Below, piece after piece: positions 12,901 to 24,837 of a DNA stretch of 64,000 nt; position 1 is the stretch's first letter; each line of letters opens with the position of its first letter. The DNA lies in the NCBI GenBank assembly GCA_036365145.1, contig JAEOAD010000939.1, positions 124,001 through 188,000 on the forward strand, read 5' to 3'. A program made the position numbers and the translations under genes. Origin of the DNA: Orientallactaga sibirica (taxonomy: Eukaryota; Chordata; Mammalia; Rodentia; Dipodidae). The notes below the pieces were generated by a model. It saw only the letters and a list, made by a program, of their open reading frames with translations, did not search any database and was not told the DNA's origin.

Positions 12901-14550
12901 GAAGATGGTTGAGTGCAGGTAAATTCAAATATTCCTAGTTAGTGTAATTGAAGTATATGTACAATTTAGTAGATTTGCCTCATTTCTAAACTAGTTTGTT
13001 TAGAAAACAAACTTCTTTGCCGAACACTTTATTATTTGAAATAAGGTAGTTCCCTTCTAGGAATCAGCTGTTTTTATATGAAGATGGTTGAGTGCAGCAA
13101 GTTCAAACATTCCTAGTTAGTGTAATCTAACAAGATGTACAACTTAGGAGATTCCCTTCATTTCTAAACTACTTTGTTTACAAAACAAACATCTTTATTT
13201 CCACATACTGTACAGTGTGAAATAAGCCATTTAGGTTTTTGGATCAGTTGCTTTCCTACAAGGAACGTTGAGTGCAGCAACTTCCAACTTTCCTTTTTTG
13301 TGTAATTTGACAAGATGTACAACTTAGTAGATTAGCCTCATTACTAAAGTAATTTGTTTAGAAAACAAACATCTTCATTACCAAACACTGTACTGTGTGA
13401 AAGAAGCTAGTTTGGTTCTAGGAATTAGTTGCTTTCCTATGAAGAAGGTTGAGTGAAGAAAGTTCAAACTTTCCTTGTTTGTGTGATCTAACAAGATGTA
13501 CAACTTAGTAGATTCGCCTCATTTCTTAAATAGTTTGTTTAGAAAACAAACATCTTCATTTTCAAACACTGTACTGTGTGAAATAAGCTAGTTTCATTCT
13601 AGGAATGAACAGCTTTTCTACAATTATGGTTGAGTGCAGCAAGTTCAAACATTCCTATTTAGTGTAATCTAAAAAGGTGTACAACTTACAAGTTTTGCTT
13701 CATTTCTAAACTACGTTGTTTAGAAAACAAACATTTTCATTGCCAAATACTGTACTGTGTGAAACCAGCCAGTTCCTGTTCTACGAATAAGGTTTAGTGC
13801 AGAAAGTTCAAACTTTCCTTGTTTTTGTAATCTAACAATATGTACAACTTAGTAGATTAGTCATTTCTAAAGTAGTTTATTTAGAAAATGAAGATGTTCA
13901 TCGCCAAACAGTGTACTGTGTGAAATAAGCTAGTACGGTTCTAGGAATCAGTTGCTTTCCTATGAAGAAGGTTGAGTGGACCAAGTTGCACCTTTCCTTC
14001 TTTTTGTAATAAAAAAGATGTACAACTTAGTAGATTCACCTCATTTCTAAAGTAGTTTGTTTAGAAAACAAACATGTTGATTGCCAAACACTGTACTGTG
14101 TGAAATAAGCTAGTTCAGTTTAGGAATCAGTTGCTTTCCTACAAAGCAGGTTGAGTTCAGCAAGTTCAAACTTTCCTTGTTGATGTAATCTAAAAAGATG
14201 TACAACGTAGTAGATATGCCTCACTTCTGAAGTAGTTTGTTTAGAAAACAAACATCTTCATTCCTGAACACTGTACTGTGTGAAATAAGCTAGTTCAGTT
14301 CTAGGAATTAGGTGCTCTCCTACGAAGCAGGTTGAGTGCATCAAGTTCAAACTGTCCTTGTTTGTGTAATCTAACAACTTGTACATCTAACTAGAGTCGC
14401 ATCATTTCTAAAGTAGTTTGTTTAGAAAACACAGATGTTCATCGTCGAACACTGTACTGTGTGAAATCAGCTAGTTCAGTTCTAGGAATCAGTTTCTTTC
14501 CTACGAAGAAGGTTGAGTGCAGCAAGTTGAAACTTCCCTTGTTTCTGTAA

Positions 14551-14962
14551 TGTTAGAAGATGTACAACTTCGTAGATTCGCCTCATTTCTAAAGTAGTTT
14601 GTTTGAAAAACAGACATCATCATTGCTGAACATTGTACTGTGTGAAATAAGCTCTTTCAGTTCTAAGAATCAATTTCTTTCCTACAAAGAAGGTTGAGTG
14701 CAGCAAAGTCAAACTTTCCTTGTTTGTGTAATCTAACAAGATGTACAAGTTAGTAAATTCGCCTCATTTCTAAAGTAGGTTGTTTAGAAAACAAATATTC
14801 TCATTGCCAAACACTGTACTGTGTGAAATAAGGTAGTTTGGTTCTAGACATCAGTTGCTTTCCTACAAAGAAGGTTGAGTGCAGCAAGTTCAAACTTTCC
14901 TTGTATGTGTCATCTAACAAGGTGTACAACTTAGTGTCATCTAACAAGATGTACAACTTAGT
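14551..14962. repeat. Two-monomer block related to 16,024-16,432
   Basis: This block and 16,024-16,432 share TGTTAGAAGATG, an altered dyad region (GTTTG or GTTTC before AAAAAC), CATCATCATTGCT, GAAATAAGCTCTTT, AAGAATCAATTTC and the downstream 27-bp duplication. The offset is about 1,473 bp, which is eight monomers plus the 27-bp insertion. Divergence is much higher than between the 8.91-kb copies, so this is an older relationship. A more diverged relative with TTTGTTTCAAAAAC lies near 62,470-62,620. Confidence 0.75.
14909..14962. repeat. 27-bp internal duplication, instance 2
   Basis: This is the copy of instance 1 inside the second 8.91-kb block; both keep the difference AAGG in the first unit versus AAGA in the second. 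It also corresponds to the instance at 16,379 through an older eight-monomer relationship. Confidence 0.9.
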
Positions 14963-16023
14963 CGATTTGCCTCATGTCTAATGTAGTTAGTTTAGAAAAC
15001 AAACATCTTCATTGCCCAACACTGTACTGTGTGAAATAAGCTAGTTCCGTACTAGTAATCAGTTGATTTCCTATGAAGAAGGTTGAGTGCAGCAAGTTCA
15101 AACTTTCCTTCTTTGTGCAATCTAACAGGATGTACAACTTAGTAGATTTGCCTCATTTCTAAAGTAGTTTCTTTAGAAAACAAATATCTTCATTACTGAA
15201 CACTGTTCTGTGTGAAATAAACTAGTTTGGTTCTTGAAATAAGTTGCGTTTCTACGAAGATGGTTGAGCGCAGCAAGTTCAAACATTCCTAGTTAGTGTA
15301 ATCTAACAAGATGTACAACTTAGTAGATTCGCCTCATTTCTAAAGAAGTTTCTTTAGAAAACAAACCCCTTCATTGCCGAACACTGTACTGTGTGAAATA
15401 AGCTAGTTTGGTTCTAGGTATCAGTGGCTTTTCTATGGAGATGGTTGAGTGCAGCAAGTTCAAACATTCCTAGTTAGTGTAATCTAACAAGATGTACAAC
15501 TTACAAGTTTCACTTCATTTCTAAACTACTTTGTTTAGAAAACAAACATCTTCATTGCCAAATACTGTGCTGTGTGAAATAAGCTAGTATGGTTCTAGGA
15601 ATCAGTTGCTTTCCTAAGAAGAAGGTTGAGTGCAGCATATTCCAACATTCCTAGTTAGTGTAATCTAACAAGATGTACAACTTAGCAGATTCGACTCATT
15701 TCTAAAGTAGTTTTTTTAGAAAACAAACATCTGCATTGCTGATCACTGTACTGTGTGAAATAAGCTCGTTTGGTTCTAGTAATCACTATCTTTTTTATGA
15801 AGATGGTTGAGTACACCTAGTTCATATTCCTGGTTAGGGTAATCTAACAAGATGTACAACTTACAAGTTTTGCTTCATTTGTAATCTAGTTTGCTTAGAA
15901 AACAAACATCTTCATTGCCAAATAGTGTACTGTGTGAAATAAGCCACTTCGGATTTAGGAACCAGTCGCTTTCCTACAAAGAAGGTTGAGTGCAGCAAGT
16001 TCAAACTTTCCTTGTTTTTGTAA

Positions 16024-16432
16024 TGTTAGAAGATGTACAACTTAGTAGATTCGCCTCATTTCTAAAGTAGTTTGTTTCAAAAACAAACATCATCATTGCT
16101 AAACATTGTACTGTGTGAAATAAGCTCTTTTGGTTCTAAGAATCAATTTCTTTCCTACTAAGAAAGTTGAGTGCAGCAAGTTCAAACTTTCCTTGTTTGT
16201 GTAATCTAACAACATGTAGAACTTATTATTTTCGCCTCATTTCTAAAGTAGTTTGTTTAGAAAACAAACATCTCCATTGCCAAACACTGTACTGTGTGAA
16301 ATAAGTTAGTTTGGTTCTAGGAATCAGACGCTTTCCTTCGAAGGTTGCGTGCAGCAAGTTCAAACTTTCCTTATATATGTCATCTAACAAGGTGTGCAAC
16401 TTAGTGTCATCTAACAAGATGTACAACTTAGT
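16024..16432. repeat. Two-monomer block related to 14,551-14,962
   Basis: This is the second member of the eight-monomer-spaced pair. It follows the right edge of copy 2 by about 390 bp, so copy 2 sits next to an older relative of its own right-hand part. Pairing between those two regions would be one route for the exchange that ended copy 2 at 15,638. That route is inference. Confidence 0.7.
16379..16432. repeat. 27-bp internal duplication, instance 3, with an adjacent deletion
   Basis: Two 27-bp units (first with AAGGTGTGC) are followed directly by AGTTTGTTTAGAAAAC, so about 22 bp of the usual AGATTCGCCTCATTTCTAAAGT stretch is absent. The insertion and deletion nearly cancel and the monomer returns to about normal length. 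The order of the two changes cannot be told from this copy alone. Confidence 0.85.
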
Positions 16433-16925
16433 AGTTTGTTTAGAAAACAAACATCTTCATTGTGGAACCCTGTACAGTGTGAAATAAGCGAGATCGGTTC
16501 TAGGAATCAGTTACTTTTCTACGAATATGGTTGAGTCCAGTAAGTTGAAACTTTCCCTATTTCTGTAAACTAAAAACATGTACAACTTAGTAAATTCACC
16601 TCATTTCTCAAGTATTTTGTTTAGAAAACAATCATCTTCATTGCCGAATACTGTACTGTGTGAAATATGCTAATTCGGTTCTAGGAATCAGTTGCTTTCC
16701 TACAAAGAAGGTTGAATGCAGCAAGTTCAACTTTCCTTGTTTGTGTCATTTAAGAAAATGTACAACTTAGTAGATTCACTTCATTTCTAAAGCAGTTTGT
16801 TTAGAAAACAAACATCGTCAATGCCAAACACTGTACTGTGTGAAAAAAGCTAGTTCGTTTATAGGAATCAGTTGATTTCATACGAAGAAGGTTGTGTGCA
16901 GCAAGTTCAAGCTTTCCTTGTATGT

Positions 16926-16979
16926 GTCATCTAACAAGATGTACAACTTAGTGTCATCTAACAAGATGTACAAGTTAGT
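16926..16979. repeat. 27-bp internal duplication, instance 4
   Basis: Both units read GTCATCTAACAAGATG, so the two halves are more alike than in instances 1-3. The preceding GGTTGTGTGCAGC marker is shared with the single-unit relative near 21,990 and the double-unit copy at 24,838. Confidence 0.85.
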
Positions 16980-17257
16980 AGATTCACCTCATTTCTAAAG
17001 TAGTTTGTTTAGAAAACAAACACCTTCATTGCCAAACACTGTACTGTGTGAAATAAGCTAGTTTGGTTCTAGGAATCAGTTGCTTCTCTACAAAGATGGT
17101 TGAGTGCACCAAGTTCACATTCCTGGTTAGTTTAATCTAACAAGATGTACAACTTACAAGTTTCGCGTCAGTTCTAACCTACTTTGTTTAGAAAACAAGC
17201 ATCTTCATTTCCAAATACTGTACTGTGTGAAAGAAACTAGTTTGGTTGTAGGAATCA

Positions 17258-17272
17258 GTATTGTAGGAATTC
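17258..17272. repeat. Irregular monomer junction
   Basis: GGTTGTAGGAATCAGTA is followed by TTGTAGGAATTCTGTACTGTGAGAG, so the array jumps from the GGAATCAG block back to the CTGTACTG block. A short direct repeat, TTGTAGGAAT, lies at both sides of the join. Most of one monomer is missing or a partial unit has been inserted. Confidence 0.8.
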
Positions 17273-17470
17273 TGTACTGTGAGAGACAAGGCAGTTCGGT
17301 TTTAGGAATCATTTCCTTTCCTAAGACGAAGGTTGAGTGCAGCATGTTCCAATTTCCTTGTTTGTGTAATCTGACAAGTTGTACAACTTAGTAGATTCGC
17401 CTCATTTCTAATGTAGTTTGTTTAGCAAACAAACATCTTCATTCCCGAACACTGTACTGTGTGAAATAAG
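17273..17470. repeat. Ten-monomer-spaced pair, copy 1
   Basis: This block shares with 19,077-19,274 the unusual CTGTGAGA.ACAAGGCAGTTCGG, CTAAGA.GAAGG, GCATGTTCCAATTTCCTTG (one T shorter than normal) and CTGACAAGTTGTAC. CAAGGCAGTT is at 17,287 here and 19,091 there, an offset of 1,804 bp, close to ten monomers. Confidence 0.75.
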
Positions 17471-19076
17471 CTAGTTCGGTTCTAGGAATCAGTTGCTTTT
17501 CTAAGAGGATGGGTGACTGCAGCAAGTTAAAACATTCCTAGTTAGTTATATCTAACAAGATGTACAACGTCGTAGTTTCGCCTCATTTCTAAAGTAGTTT
17601 GTTTAGAAAACAAACATCTTCATTGCCCAAAACTGTACTGTGTGAAATAAGCTAGTTTTGTTCTAGGAATCAGTTGCTTTTCAACAAAGATGTTTGACCT
17701 CAGCAAGTTCAAATGTTCCTTGTTTGTGTAATGTAACAAGATGTACAACTTAGATTCTCCTCATTTCTAAAGTATTTTGTTTAGAAAACAAACATCTTCA
17801 TTGCCTAACACTGTACTGTGTGAAACAAGCCAGTTCAGTTCTGGGAATCAGTTGCTTTCCTACGACGAAGGTTGAGTGCAGCATGTTCCAACTATCCTTG
17901 TTTGTGTAATCTGACAAGATGTACAACTTAGTAGATTCGCCTCATTTCTAAAGTAGTTTGTTTAGAAAACAAACGTCTTCATTGCCGAACACTGTACTGT
18001 GTGAAATAAGCTAGTTCGGTTCTAGGAATCAGTTGCTATCCTACGAAGAAGGTTGAGGGCAGCAAGTTCAAACTTTCTTGTTTGTGTAATATAACAAGAT
18101 ATACAACTGAATAGATTCTCTTCATTTCTAAAGTAGTTTGTTTAGAAAAGAAACATCTTCATTCCCGAACAATGTACTGTTTGAAATCAGCTCTTTTGGT
18201 TCTAGGAATCAGTTGCTTTTTACAAAGATGGTTGAGTGCAGCAAGTTCAAACTTTCCTTGTTTATATAATGTAAAAATATGTACAACTTAGTAGATTCAC
18301 CTCATTTCTAAAGTAGTTTGTTTAGACAACAAACATCTTCAATGCTGAACACTGTACTATGTGAAATAAGCTAGTTGGTTCTAGGAATCATTTGGTTTCC
18401 TATGAAGAAGGTTTACTGCAGCAAGTTAAAACTTTCCTTGTTTGTGTAATTGAACAAGATGTACAACTTAGTAGATTCACCTCATTTCTAAAGTAGTTTT
18501 TTTAGAAAACAAACATCTTCATTTCCGAACACTGTATGGTGGGAAATAAGCTACTTCCGTTCTAGGAACCACTTGCTTTTCTCCGAATATGGTTAAGTGC
18601 AGGCAAGTTCAAACATTCATACTTAGTGTAATCTCACAAGATATACAATTTAGTAGATTCGCCTTATTTCCAATGCAGTTTGTTTAGAAAACAAACATCT
18701 TCATTGCTGAACACTGAACTGTGTGAAATAAGCTAGCTTGGTTCTAAGAATCAGTTTCTTTTCTACGAAGATGGTTGAGTGCAGCAAGTTCAAACATTCC
18801 TAGTTAGTGTAATCTAACAAGATATACAATTTAGTAGATTCGCCTCATTTCTAAAGTAGTTTCTTTAGAAAACAAGCAAGTTCATTACCGAACACTGTAC
18901 TGCGTGAAATAAGCTAGTTCGGTTCTAGGAAACAGTTGCTTTTCGGCGAAGATGGTTGAGTGCAGCACGTTCAAACATTCCTAGTTAGTGTAATCTAACC
19001 AGACGTACAACTTAGAAGTTTCGCTTCATTTGTAAACTAGTTTGTTTAGAAAACAAACATCTTCATTGCAAAATTC

Positions 19077-19274
19077 TCTACTGTGAGAAACAAGGCAGTT
19101 CGGTTCTAGGAATCAGTTCCTTTCCTAAGAAGAAGGTTGAGTGCAGCATGTTCCAATTTCCTTGATTGTGTGATCTGACAAGTTGTACAACTTAATATAT
19201 TCTCTTCATTTTTAAAGTAGTTTGTTTAGAAAACAAACATCTTCATTACCGAACACTGTACTGTGTGAAATAAG
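19077..19274. repeat. Ten-monomer-spaced pair, copy 2
   Basis: This is the partner of 17,273-17,470. It has an intact upstream type II monomer (CTAGTTTGTTTAG then CATTGCAAAATTC), so it shows what the truncated junction at 17,265 has lost. Confidence 0.75.
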
Positions 19275-21851
19275 CTAGTTCGGTTCTAGGAAGAAGTTGC
19301 TTTCCGATGAAGAAGGTTGAGTGCAGCAAGTTCAAACTTTCTTTGTTTCTGTATTGTTAGAAGATGTACAACTTAGTAGATTCATCTCATTTCTAAAGTA
19401 GTTTGTTTAGAAAAAAAAAATCTTGATTCCTGAACATTGTATTGTGTGACATATGCTGTTTTGGTTCTAAGAATCAGGTTGCTTTCCTACAAAGAGAGTT
19501 GAGGGCAGCAAGTTGAAACTTTCCTTGTTTGTGTAATCTAACAAGATGTACAAGTTAGTAGATTCGCCTCATTTCTAAAGTAATTTGTTTAGAAAACCAA
19601 CATATTCATTGCCGAACACTGTACTGTGTGAAATAAGGTACTTCGGTTCTAGGAATCATTTGCTACCCTACGAAGAAGGTTGAGTGCAGCAAGTTCAAAC
19701 TTTCCTTGGTCGTGTAATCTTACAAGATTTACAACTTAGTAGATGCGCCTCATTTCTAAAGTAGTTTGTTTAGAAAACAAATATCTTCATTACTGAACAC
19801 TGTTTTGGGTGAAACAAGCTAGTTCAGTTATAGGAATCAGTTGCTTTCCTACGAAGAAGGTTGAGTACAGCAAGTTAAACTTTCCTTGTTCATGTAATGT
19901 AAAAAGATGTACAAATTAGTAGATTTGCGTCATTTCTAAAGCAGTTTGTTTAGAAAACAAATATCTTCATTGCTGAAAACAGTATTGTGTGATACAAGCT
20001 AGTTCAGTTATAGGAATCAATTGCTTTCCTACAATGAAGGTTGAGTGCATCAAGTTCAAACTTCCCTTGTTTGTGTACTCTAAGAAGAAGTACAACTTAG
20101 TAGATTCGCCTCACTTCTACAGTTGTTTCTTTAGAAAAGAAACATCTTCATTGCTGAACACTGTACTGTGTGAACTAAGCTAGTTCGGTTCTTGGAATGA
20201 GTGGTTTTCCCAGGAAGAAGGTTGAGTGCAGCAAGTTCAAACGTTCCTTTTTGTGTAATGTGACAAGATGTACAATTTAATAGATTCACCTCATATCTAA
20301 AGTAGTTTGTTTAGAAAACAAACATCTTCATTGCCGAACACTGTATTGTGTGAAATAAGCTAGTTCGGTTTTAGGAATCAGGTGCTTTCCTACGAAGAAG
20401 GTTGAGTGCAGCAAGTTCAAACTTTCCTTGTTAGGGTAATGATACAAGATGTACAACTTAGTAGATTCGCCTCGTGTCTAAAGTAGTTTGTTTAGAAAAC
20501 AAACATCTTCATTGCCGAACACTGTAGTGTGGGAAATAAGCTAGTTTGGTTCTATGAATCAGTTGCTTATCTTCGAACAAGATTGAGTGTAGTAAATTCA
20601 AACATTCCGTGTTTGTGTAATCTAACAAGATGTACAACGTACAAGTTTCGCTTCATTTCTAAACTACTTTGTTTAGAAAAGAAACATCTTCATTGCCAAA
20701 TACTGTACTGTGTGAAATAAGCCAGTTCGGTTCTAGGAATCAGTTGCTTTCATATGAAGAACATTGACTGCCGCATGTTCCAACGTTCCTTGTTTGTTTA
20801 ATCTAACAAGATGTACACCTTAGTAGATACTCCTCATTACTAAAGCAGTTTGCTCAGAAAACAAACATCTTCACTGCTGAACACTATACTGTGTTAAATA
20901 AGCCAGTTCGCTTCTATGAATTGGTTGCTTTCGTACAAATAAGGTTGAGTGCAACAAGTTCAAACTTTGGATGTTTCTGTAATGTTAGAAGAGGTACAAC
21001 TTAGTAGATTCGCCTCATTTCTAAAGTAGTTTGTTTAGAAAACAAACATCTTCATTTCTGAACACTGTACTGTGTGAAATAAGGTGGTTTGGTTCTAAGA
21101 ATCAGTTGCTTTCCTACGAAGAAGGTTGAGTGCAGCAAGTTCAAACTTTCCCTGTTTGTGTAATCTAACAAGATGTACAACTTAGTAGATTCGCCTGATT
21201 TCTAAAGTAGTTTGTTTAGAAAACAAACACCTTCATTTCCGAACACTGAGTGTGTGAAATAAGGTACTTCGGTTCTAGGAGTCAGGTGCTATCCTAAGAA
21301 GAAGGTTCAGTGCAGCAAGTTCAATCTTTCCTGGTTTGTGTAATCTTACAAGATGTACAACTTAGTAGATTCGCCTCATTTCGAAAGTAGTTTGGTTAGA
21401 AAAGAAACATCTTCATTGCAGAACACTGTACTGTGTGAAATAAGCTAGTTTGGTTCTAGGAATCAGTTGCTATCCTACGAAGAAGGTTGAGTGCAGAAAG
21501 TTCAAACTTTCCTTGTTTATGTAATCTAAAAACATGTACAACTTTGTAGATTCGCCTCATTTCTAAAGTAGGGTGTTTAGAAAACAAACATCTTCATTGC
21601 AGAAAACTGTAATGTGTTAAATTAGCTAGTTCGGTTCTAGGAATCATTTGCTTTCCTACGAAGATTGAGTGCAGCAAGTTCAAACTTTCTTTGTTTGCAT
21701 AATCTAACAAGATGTAGAAGTTAGTATATTCGCCTCATTTCTAAAGTAGTTTGATTAGAAAACAAACATATTCATTTCCTAACAATGTACTGTATTAAAT
21801 TAGCTAGTTCAGTTCTAGGAATCAGTTGCTTTCCTACGAAGGTTGAGTCCA

Positions 21852-21866
21852 GCAAGTTCATACTTA
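21852..21866. repeat. Deleted monomer (about 38 bp missing)
   Basis: AGCAAGTTCA joins directly to TACTTAGTAG. The ACTTTCCTTGTT..AACAAG segment, which includes the third dyad, is absent. Confidence 0.85.
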
Positions 21867-22704
21867 GTAGATTCGCATCATTTCTAAAGTAGGTTGTTTA
21901 CAAAACAAACATCTTCATTGCCAAACACTGTACTGTGTGAAATAAGCTAGTTTGGTTCTAGGATTCACTTGCTTTCCTACGAAGAAGGTTGTGTGCAGCA
22001 AGTTCAAACTTTCCTTGTATGTGTCATCTAACAAGATGTAAAACTTACAAGTTTTGCTTCATTTCTACACTACCTAGTTTAGAAAACAAACATCTTCATT
22101 GCCAAATATTGTACTGTGTGAAACAAGCCAGTTCTGTTCCAAGAATCAGTTGCTTTCCTGCGAAGAAGGTTGTGTGCAGCATGTTCCAACTATCTTTGTT
22201 TGTGTAATCTAACAAGATATACAACTTAGTAGATTCTCCTCATTTCTCAAGTAATTTGTTTACAAAAGAAACATCTTCATTGGCGAACACTGTACTGTGT
22301 GAAATAAGCTAGTTAACTTCTAGGGATCAGCTGCTTTTCTACGAAGATAGTTGAGTGCAGCAAGTTCAATCATTCCTAGTTAGTGTAATCGAACAAGATG
22401 TACAACTTAGTAGCTTTGCCTCATTTCGAAATTAGTTTGTTTACAAAACAAACATCTTCTTTGCCGAACACTGTACTGTGTGAAATAAGCTAGATGGGTT
22501 CTAGGAATCAGTTGCTTTTCTAGGAAGATGGTTGAGTGCAGCATGTTCAAACATTCCGAGCTGGTGTAATCTAACATGATGACAACTTAGTAGATTCGCT
22601 TCATTTCAAAAGTAGTTTGTTTAGAAAACAAACATCTTCATTGCTGAACACTGTATTGTGTGAAATAAGCTAATTTGGTTCTAGGAATCAGTTGCTTTCC
22701 TACG

Positions 22705-22752
22705 AAGATTCTAAACTACTTTGTTTAGAAAACAAACATCTTTATTTCCTAC
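22705..22752. repeat. Doubly truncated monomer remnant
   Basis: CCTACGAAGAT jumps to TCTAAACTACTTTG, and less than 50 bp later ACATCTTTAT jumps to TTCCTACGAAG. Only a fragment around the GTTTAGAAAACAAAC dyad survives between two copies of the CCTACGAAG block. It can be read as two deletions or as insertion of a short type II fragment at CCTACGAAG. Confidence 0.8.
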
Positions 22753-22839
22753 GAAGAAGGTTGAGTGTAGCAAGTTCAAATTTTCCTTGTTTGTGTAATC
22801 TAACAACATGTAGAACATATTATTTTCGCCTCATTTCTA

Positions 22840-23228
22840 AAGTAGTTTGTTTGGAAAACAAACATCTTCATTGCCGAACACTGTACTGTGTGAAGTAAGC
22901 TATTTTGGTTCTAGGAATCACTTTCTTTCCTATGAAGAAGGTTGAGTGCAGCAAGTTCAAACGTTACTTGTTTTTGTAATCTAACAAGATGTACCACATA
23001 GTAGATTCGCCTCATTTCTAAAGTAGTTTGTATAGAAAACAAACATCTTCATTGCCGAACACTGTACAGTGTGAAATAAGCGAGTTCGGTTCTAAGAATC
23101 AGTTGCTTTCTTACGAAGAATGTTGTTTGCAGCAAGTTCAAATTTTCCTTGTATGTGTCATCTAAGAAGATGTACAACTTAGGGTCATCTATCAAGATGT
23201 ACAACATAGTCGATTCATCTCATTGCTA
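22840..23228. repeat. 389-bp dimer duplication, copy 1
   Basis: Two monomers plus the 27-bp insertion are repeated immediately downstream at an offset of 389 bp. Shared private variants are AATCACT..CTTTCCTATGAAG, CAAACGTT.CTTG, ACAGTGTGAAATAAGCGAG, GTTGTTTGCAGC, CAAATTTTCC and GTCGATTCATCTCATTGC. Edges are approximate. Confidence 0.85.
23157..23210. repeat. 27-bp internal duplication, instance 5
   Basis: The units read GTCATCTAAGAAGATG and GTCATCTATCAAGATG. The marker GTTGTTTGCAGC lies upstream. This copy sits in the first half of the 389-bp dimer duplication. Confidence 0.85.
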
Positions 23229-23617
23229 AAGTAGTTTGTTTAGAAAACAAACATCTTCATTGCTGAACACTGTACTGTGTGAAATAAGCTATTTCGCTTC
23301 TAGGAATCACTGGCTTTCCTATGAAGAAGGTTTAGTGCAGCAAGTGCAAACGTTCCTTGTTTATGTAATCTAACAAGATGTACAGCATAGTAGTTTCGCC
23401 TCATTTCTAAAGTAGTTTGAATCGAAAACAAACATCTTCATTGCCAAACACTGTACAGTGTGAAATAAGCGAGTTCGGTTCCAAGAATCAGTTGCTTTCC
23501 TATGAAGAAAGTTGTTTGCAGCAAGTTCAAATTTTCCTTGTATGTGTCATCTTACAAGATGTACAACGTAGGGTCATCTATGAAGATGTACAACATAGTC
23601 GATTCATCTCATTGCTA
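23229..23617. repeat. 389-bp dimer duplication, copy 2
   Basis: This is the second copy of the dimer and differs from copy 1 at scattered sites only. Its boundary near GTCGATTCATCTCATTGCTAAAG is itself repeated at the end of each copy, as expected for unequal exchange between neighbouring monomers. Confidence 0.85.
23546..23599. repeat. 27-bp internal duplication, instance 6
   Basis: The units read GTCATCTTACAAGATG and GTCATCTATGAAGATG. It is the counterpart of instance 5 in the second half of the dimer duplication, 389 bp downstream, which equals two 181-bp monomers plus the 27-bp insertion. Confidence 0.85.
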
Positions 23618-24837
23618 AAGTAGTTTGTTTAGAAAACAAACATCTTCATTGCCCAACACTGTACTGTGTGAAATAAGCTAGTTCGGTACTAGGAATCAGT
23701 TGCTTTCCTACAAAGAAGGTTGAGTGCAGCAAGTTCAAACTTTCCTTGTTTGTGGAATCTAACAAGATATACAACTTAATAGATTCACCTGATTTCCATT
23801 GTAGTTTCTTTAGAAAACAAATATCTTCATTGCCTAACACTGTACTGTGTGAAATAAGTTCGTTCGGTTCTAGGAACCAGTTGCTTTTCTACGAAGATGG
23901 TTGAGTACACCAAGTTCAAACGTTCCTGATTAGTGTAATCTAACAAAATGTACAACTTATAAGTTTCACTTCATTTCTAAACTACTTTGTTTAGAAAATA
24001 AACATTTTCATTGCCAAATACTGTACTATGTTAAAGAAGCCACTTCGGTTCTAGGAATCACTCGCTTTCCTACGAAGAACTTTGAGTGCAGCTAGTTCAA
24101 ACTTTCCTTGTCTGTGTAATCTAACAAGATGTACAACTTAGTAGACTCAGTTCATTTCTAAAGTAGTTTGTTTAGAAAACAAACATCTTCATTGCCAAAT
24201 ACTGTAGTGTGTCAAATAAGCCAGTTCACTTCTATGAACCAGTTCCTTTGCTACGAAGAAGGTTGAGTGCCGTATGTTCCACATTTCCTTGTTCATGTAA
24301 TCTTACAAGATATACCAATTAGTAGATTGGCCTCATTTCTCAAATAGTGTGTTTAGATAACAAACATCTTTATTGCCGAACACTATACTGTGTGAAATAA
24401 GCTAGTTCAGTTCTAGGAATCAGTTGCTTTTCTACGAAGATGGTTGAGTGCACCAAGTTCACATTCCTGGATAGTGTAATCTAACAAGATGTACAACTTA
24501 CAAGTTTCGCTTCATTTCTAAACTACTTTGTTTAGAAAACAAACATCTTCATTGCCAATTAATGTACTGTGTGAAATAAGGTAGTTCGGTTGTAGTAATC
24601 AAGTGCTTTTCTGTGAAGAAGATTGAGTGCAGCAACTTCAAACTTTCCTTGTATGTGTAATCTAACAACATGTAGAACTTATTATTTTCACCTCATTACT
24701 AATGTAGTTTGTATAGAACACAAACATCTTCATTTCCGAACACTGTGCTGTGTGAAATAAGCTACTTCGGTTTTAGGAATCACTTGCTTTCCTACGAAGA
24801 AGGTTGTGTACAGCAAGTTCAAACTTTCCTTGTATGT

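Larger units (their letters stand above)
8911..15638. repeat. 8.91-kb segmental tandem duplication, copy 2
   Basis: This is the second copy of the block at 1-6,724. Differences from copy 1 are few and many are length changes in short homopolymers: an extended A run near 9,110, one extra A near 10,650 and near 11,015, and GCCGAA reduced to GCGAA near 9,672 and 11,756. Some differences are at CpG-type sites, such as GCCTAAC versus GCCGAAC at 13,019. After 15,638 the sequence changes to CATTCCTAGTTAGTG while copy 1 stays form c. Weaker similarity resumes for about another monomer (shared TCTGCATTGCTGA near 15,730 and 6,817), so the right edge may be a conversion tract boundary and not a clean break. 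Confidence 0.95.
15639..22839. repeat. Diverged mosaic satellite, region 1
   Basis: About 40 monomers with individual variation and no long near-identical block hold the two 27-bp insertion copies, a truncated junction at 17,265, a 1.80-kb-spaced pair (17,265-17,470 with 19,073-19,274) and three deleted monomers near 21,860 and 22,705-22,752. Form b middles with a shortened TTCACATTCCTGG variant appear near 15,815 and 17,105 and again near 24,455, 46,785 and 50,905. No gene, transposon or unique sequence longer than a few bases is visible. Confidence 0.85.
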
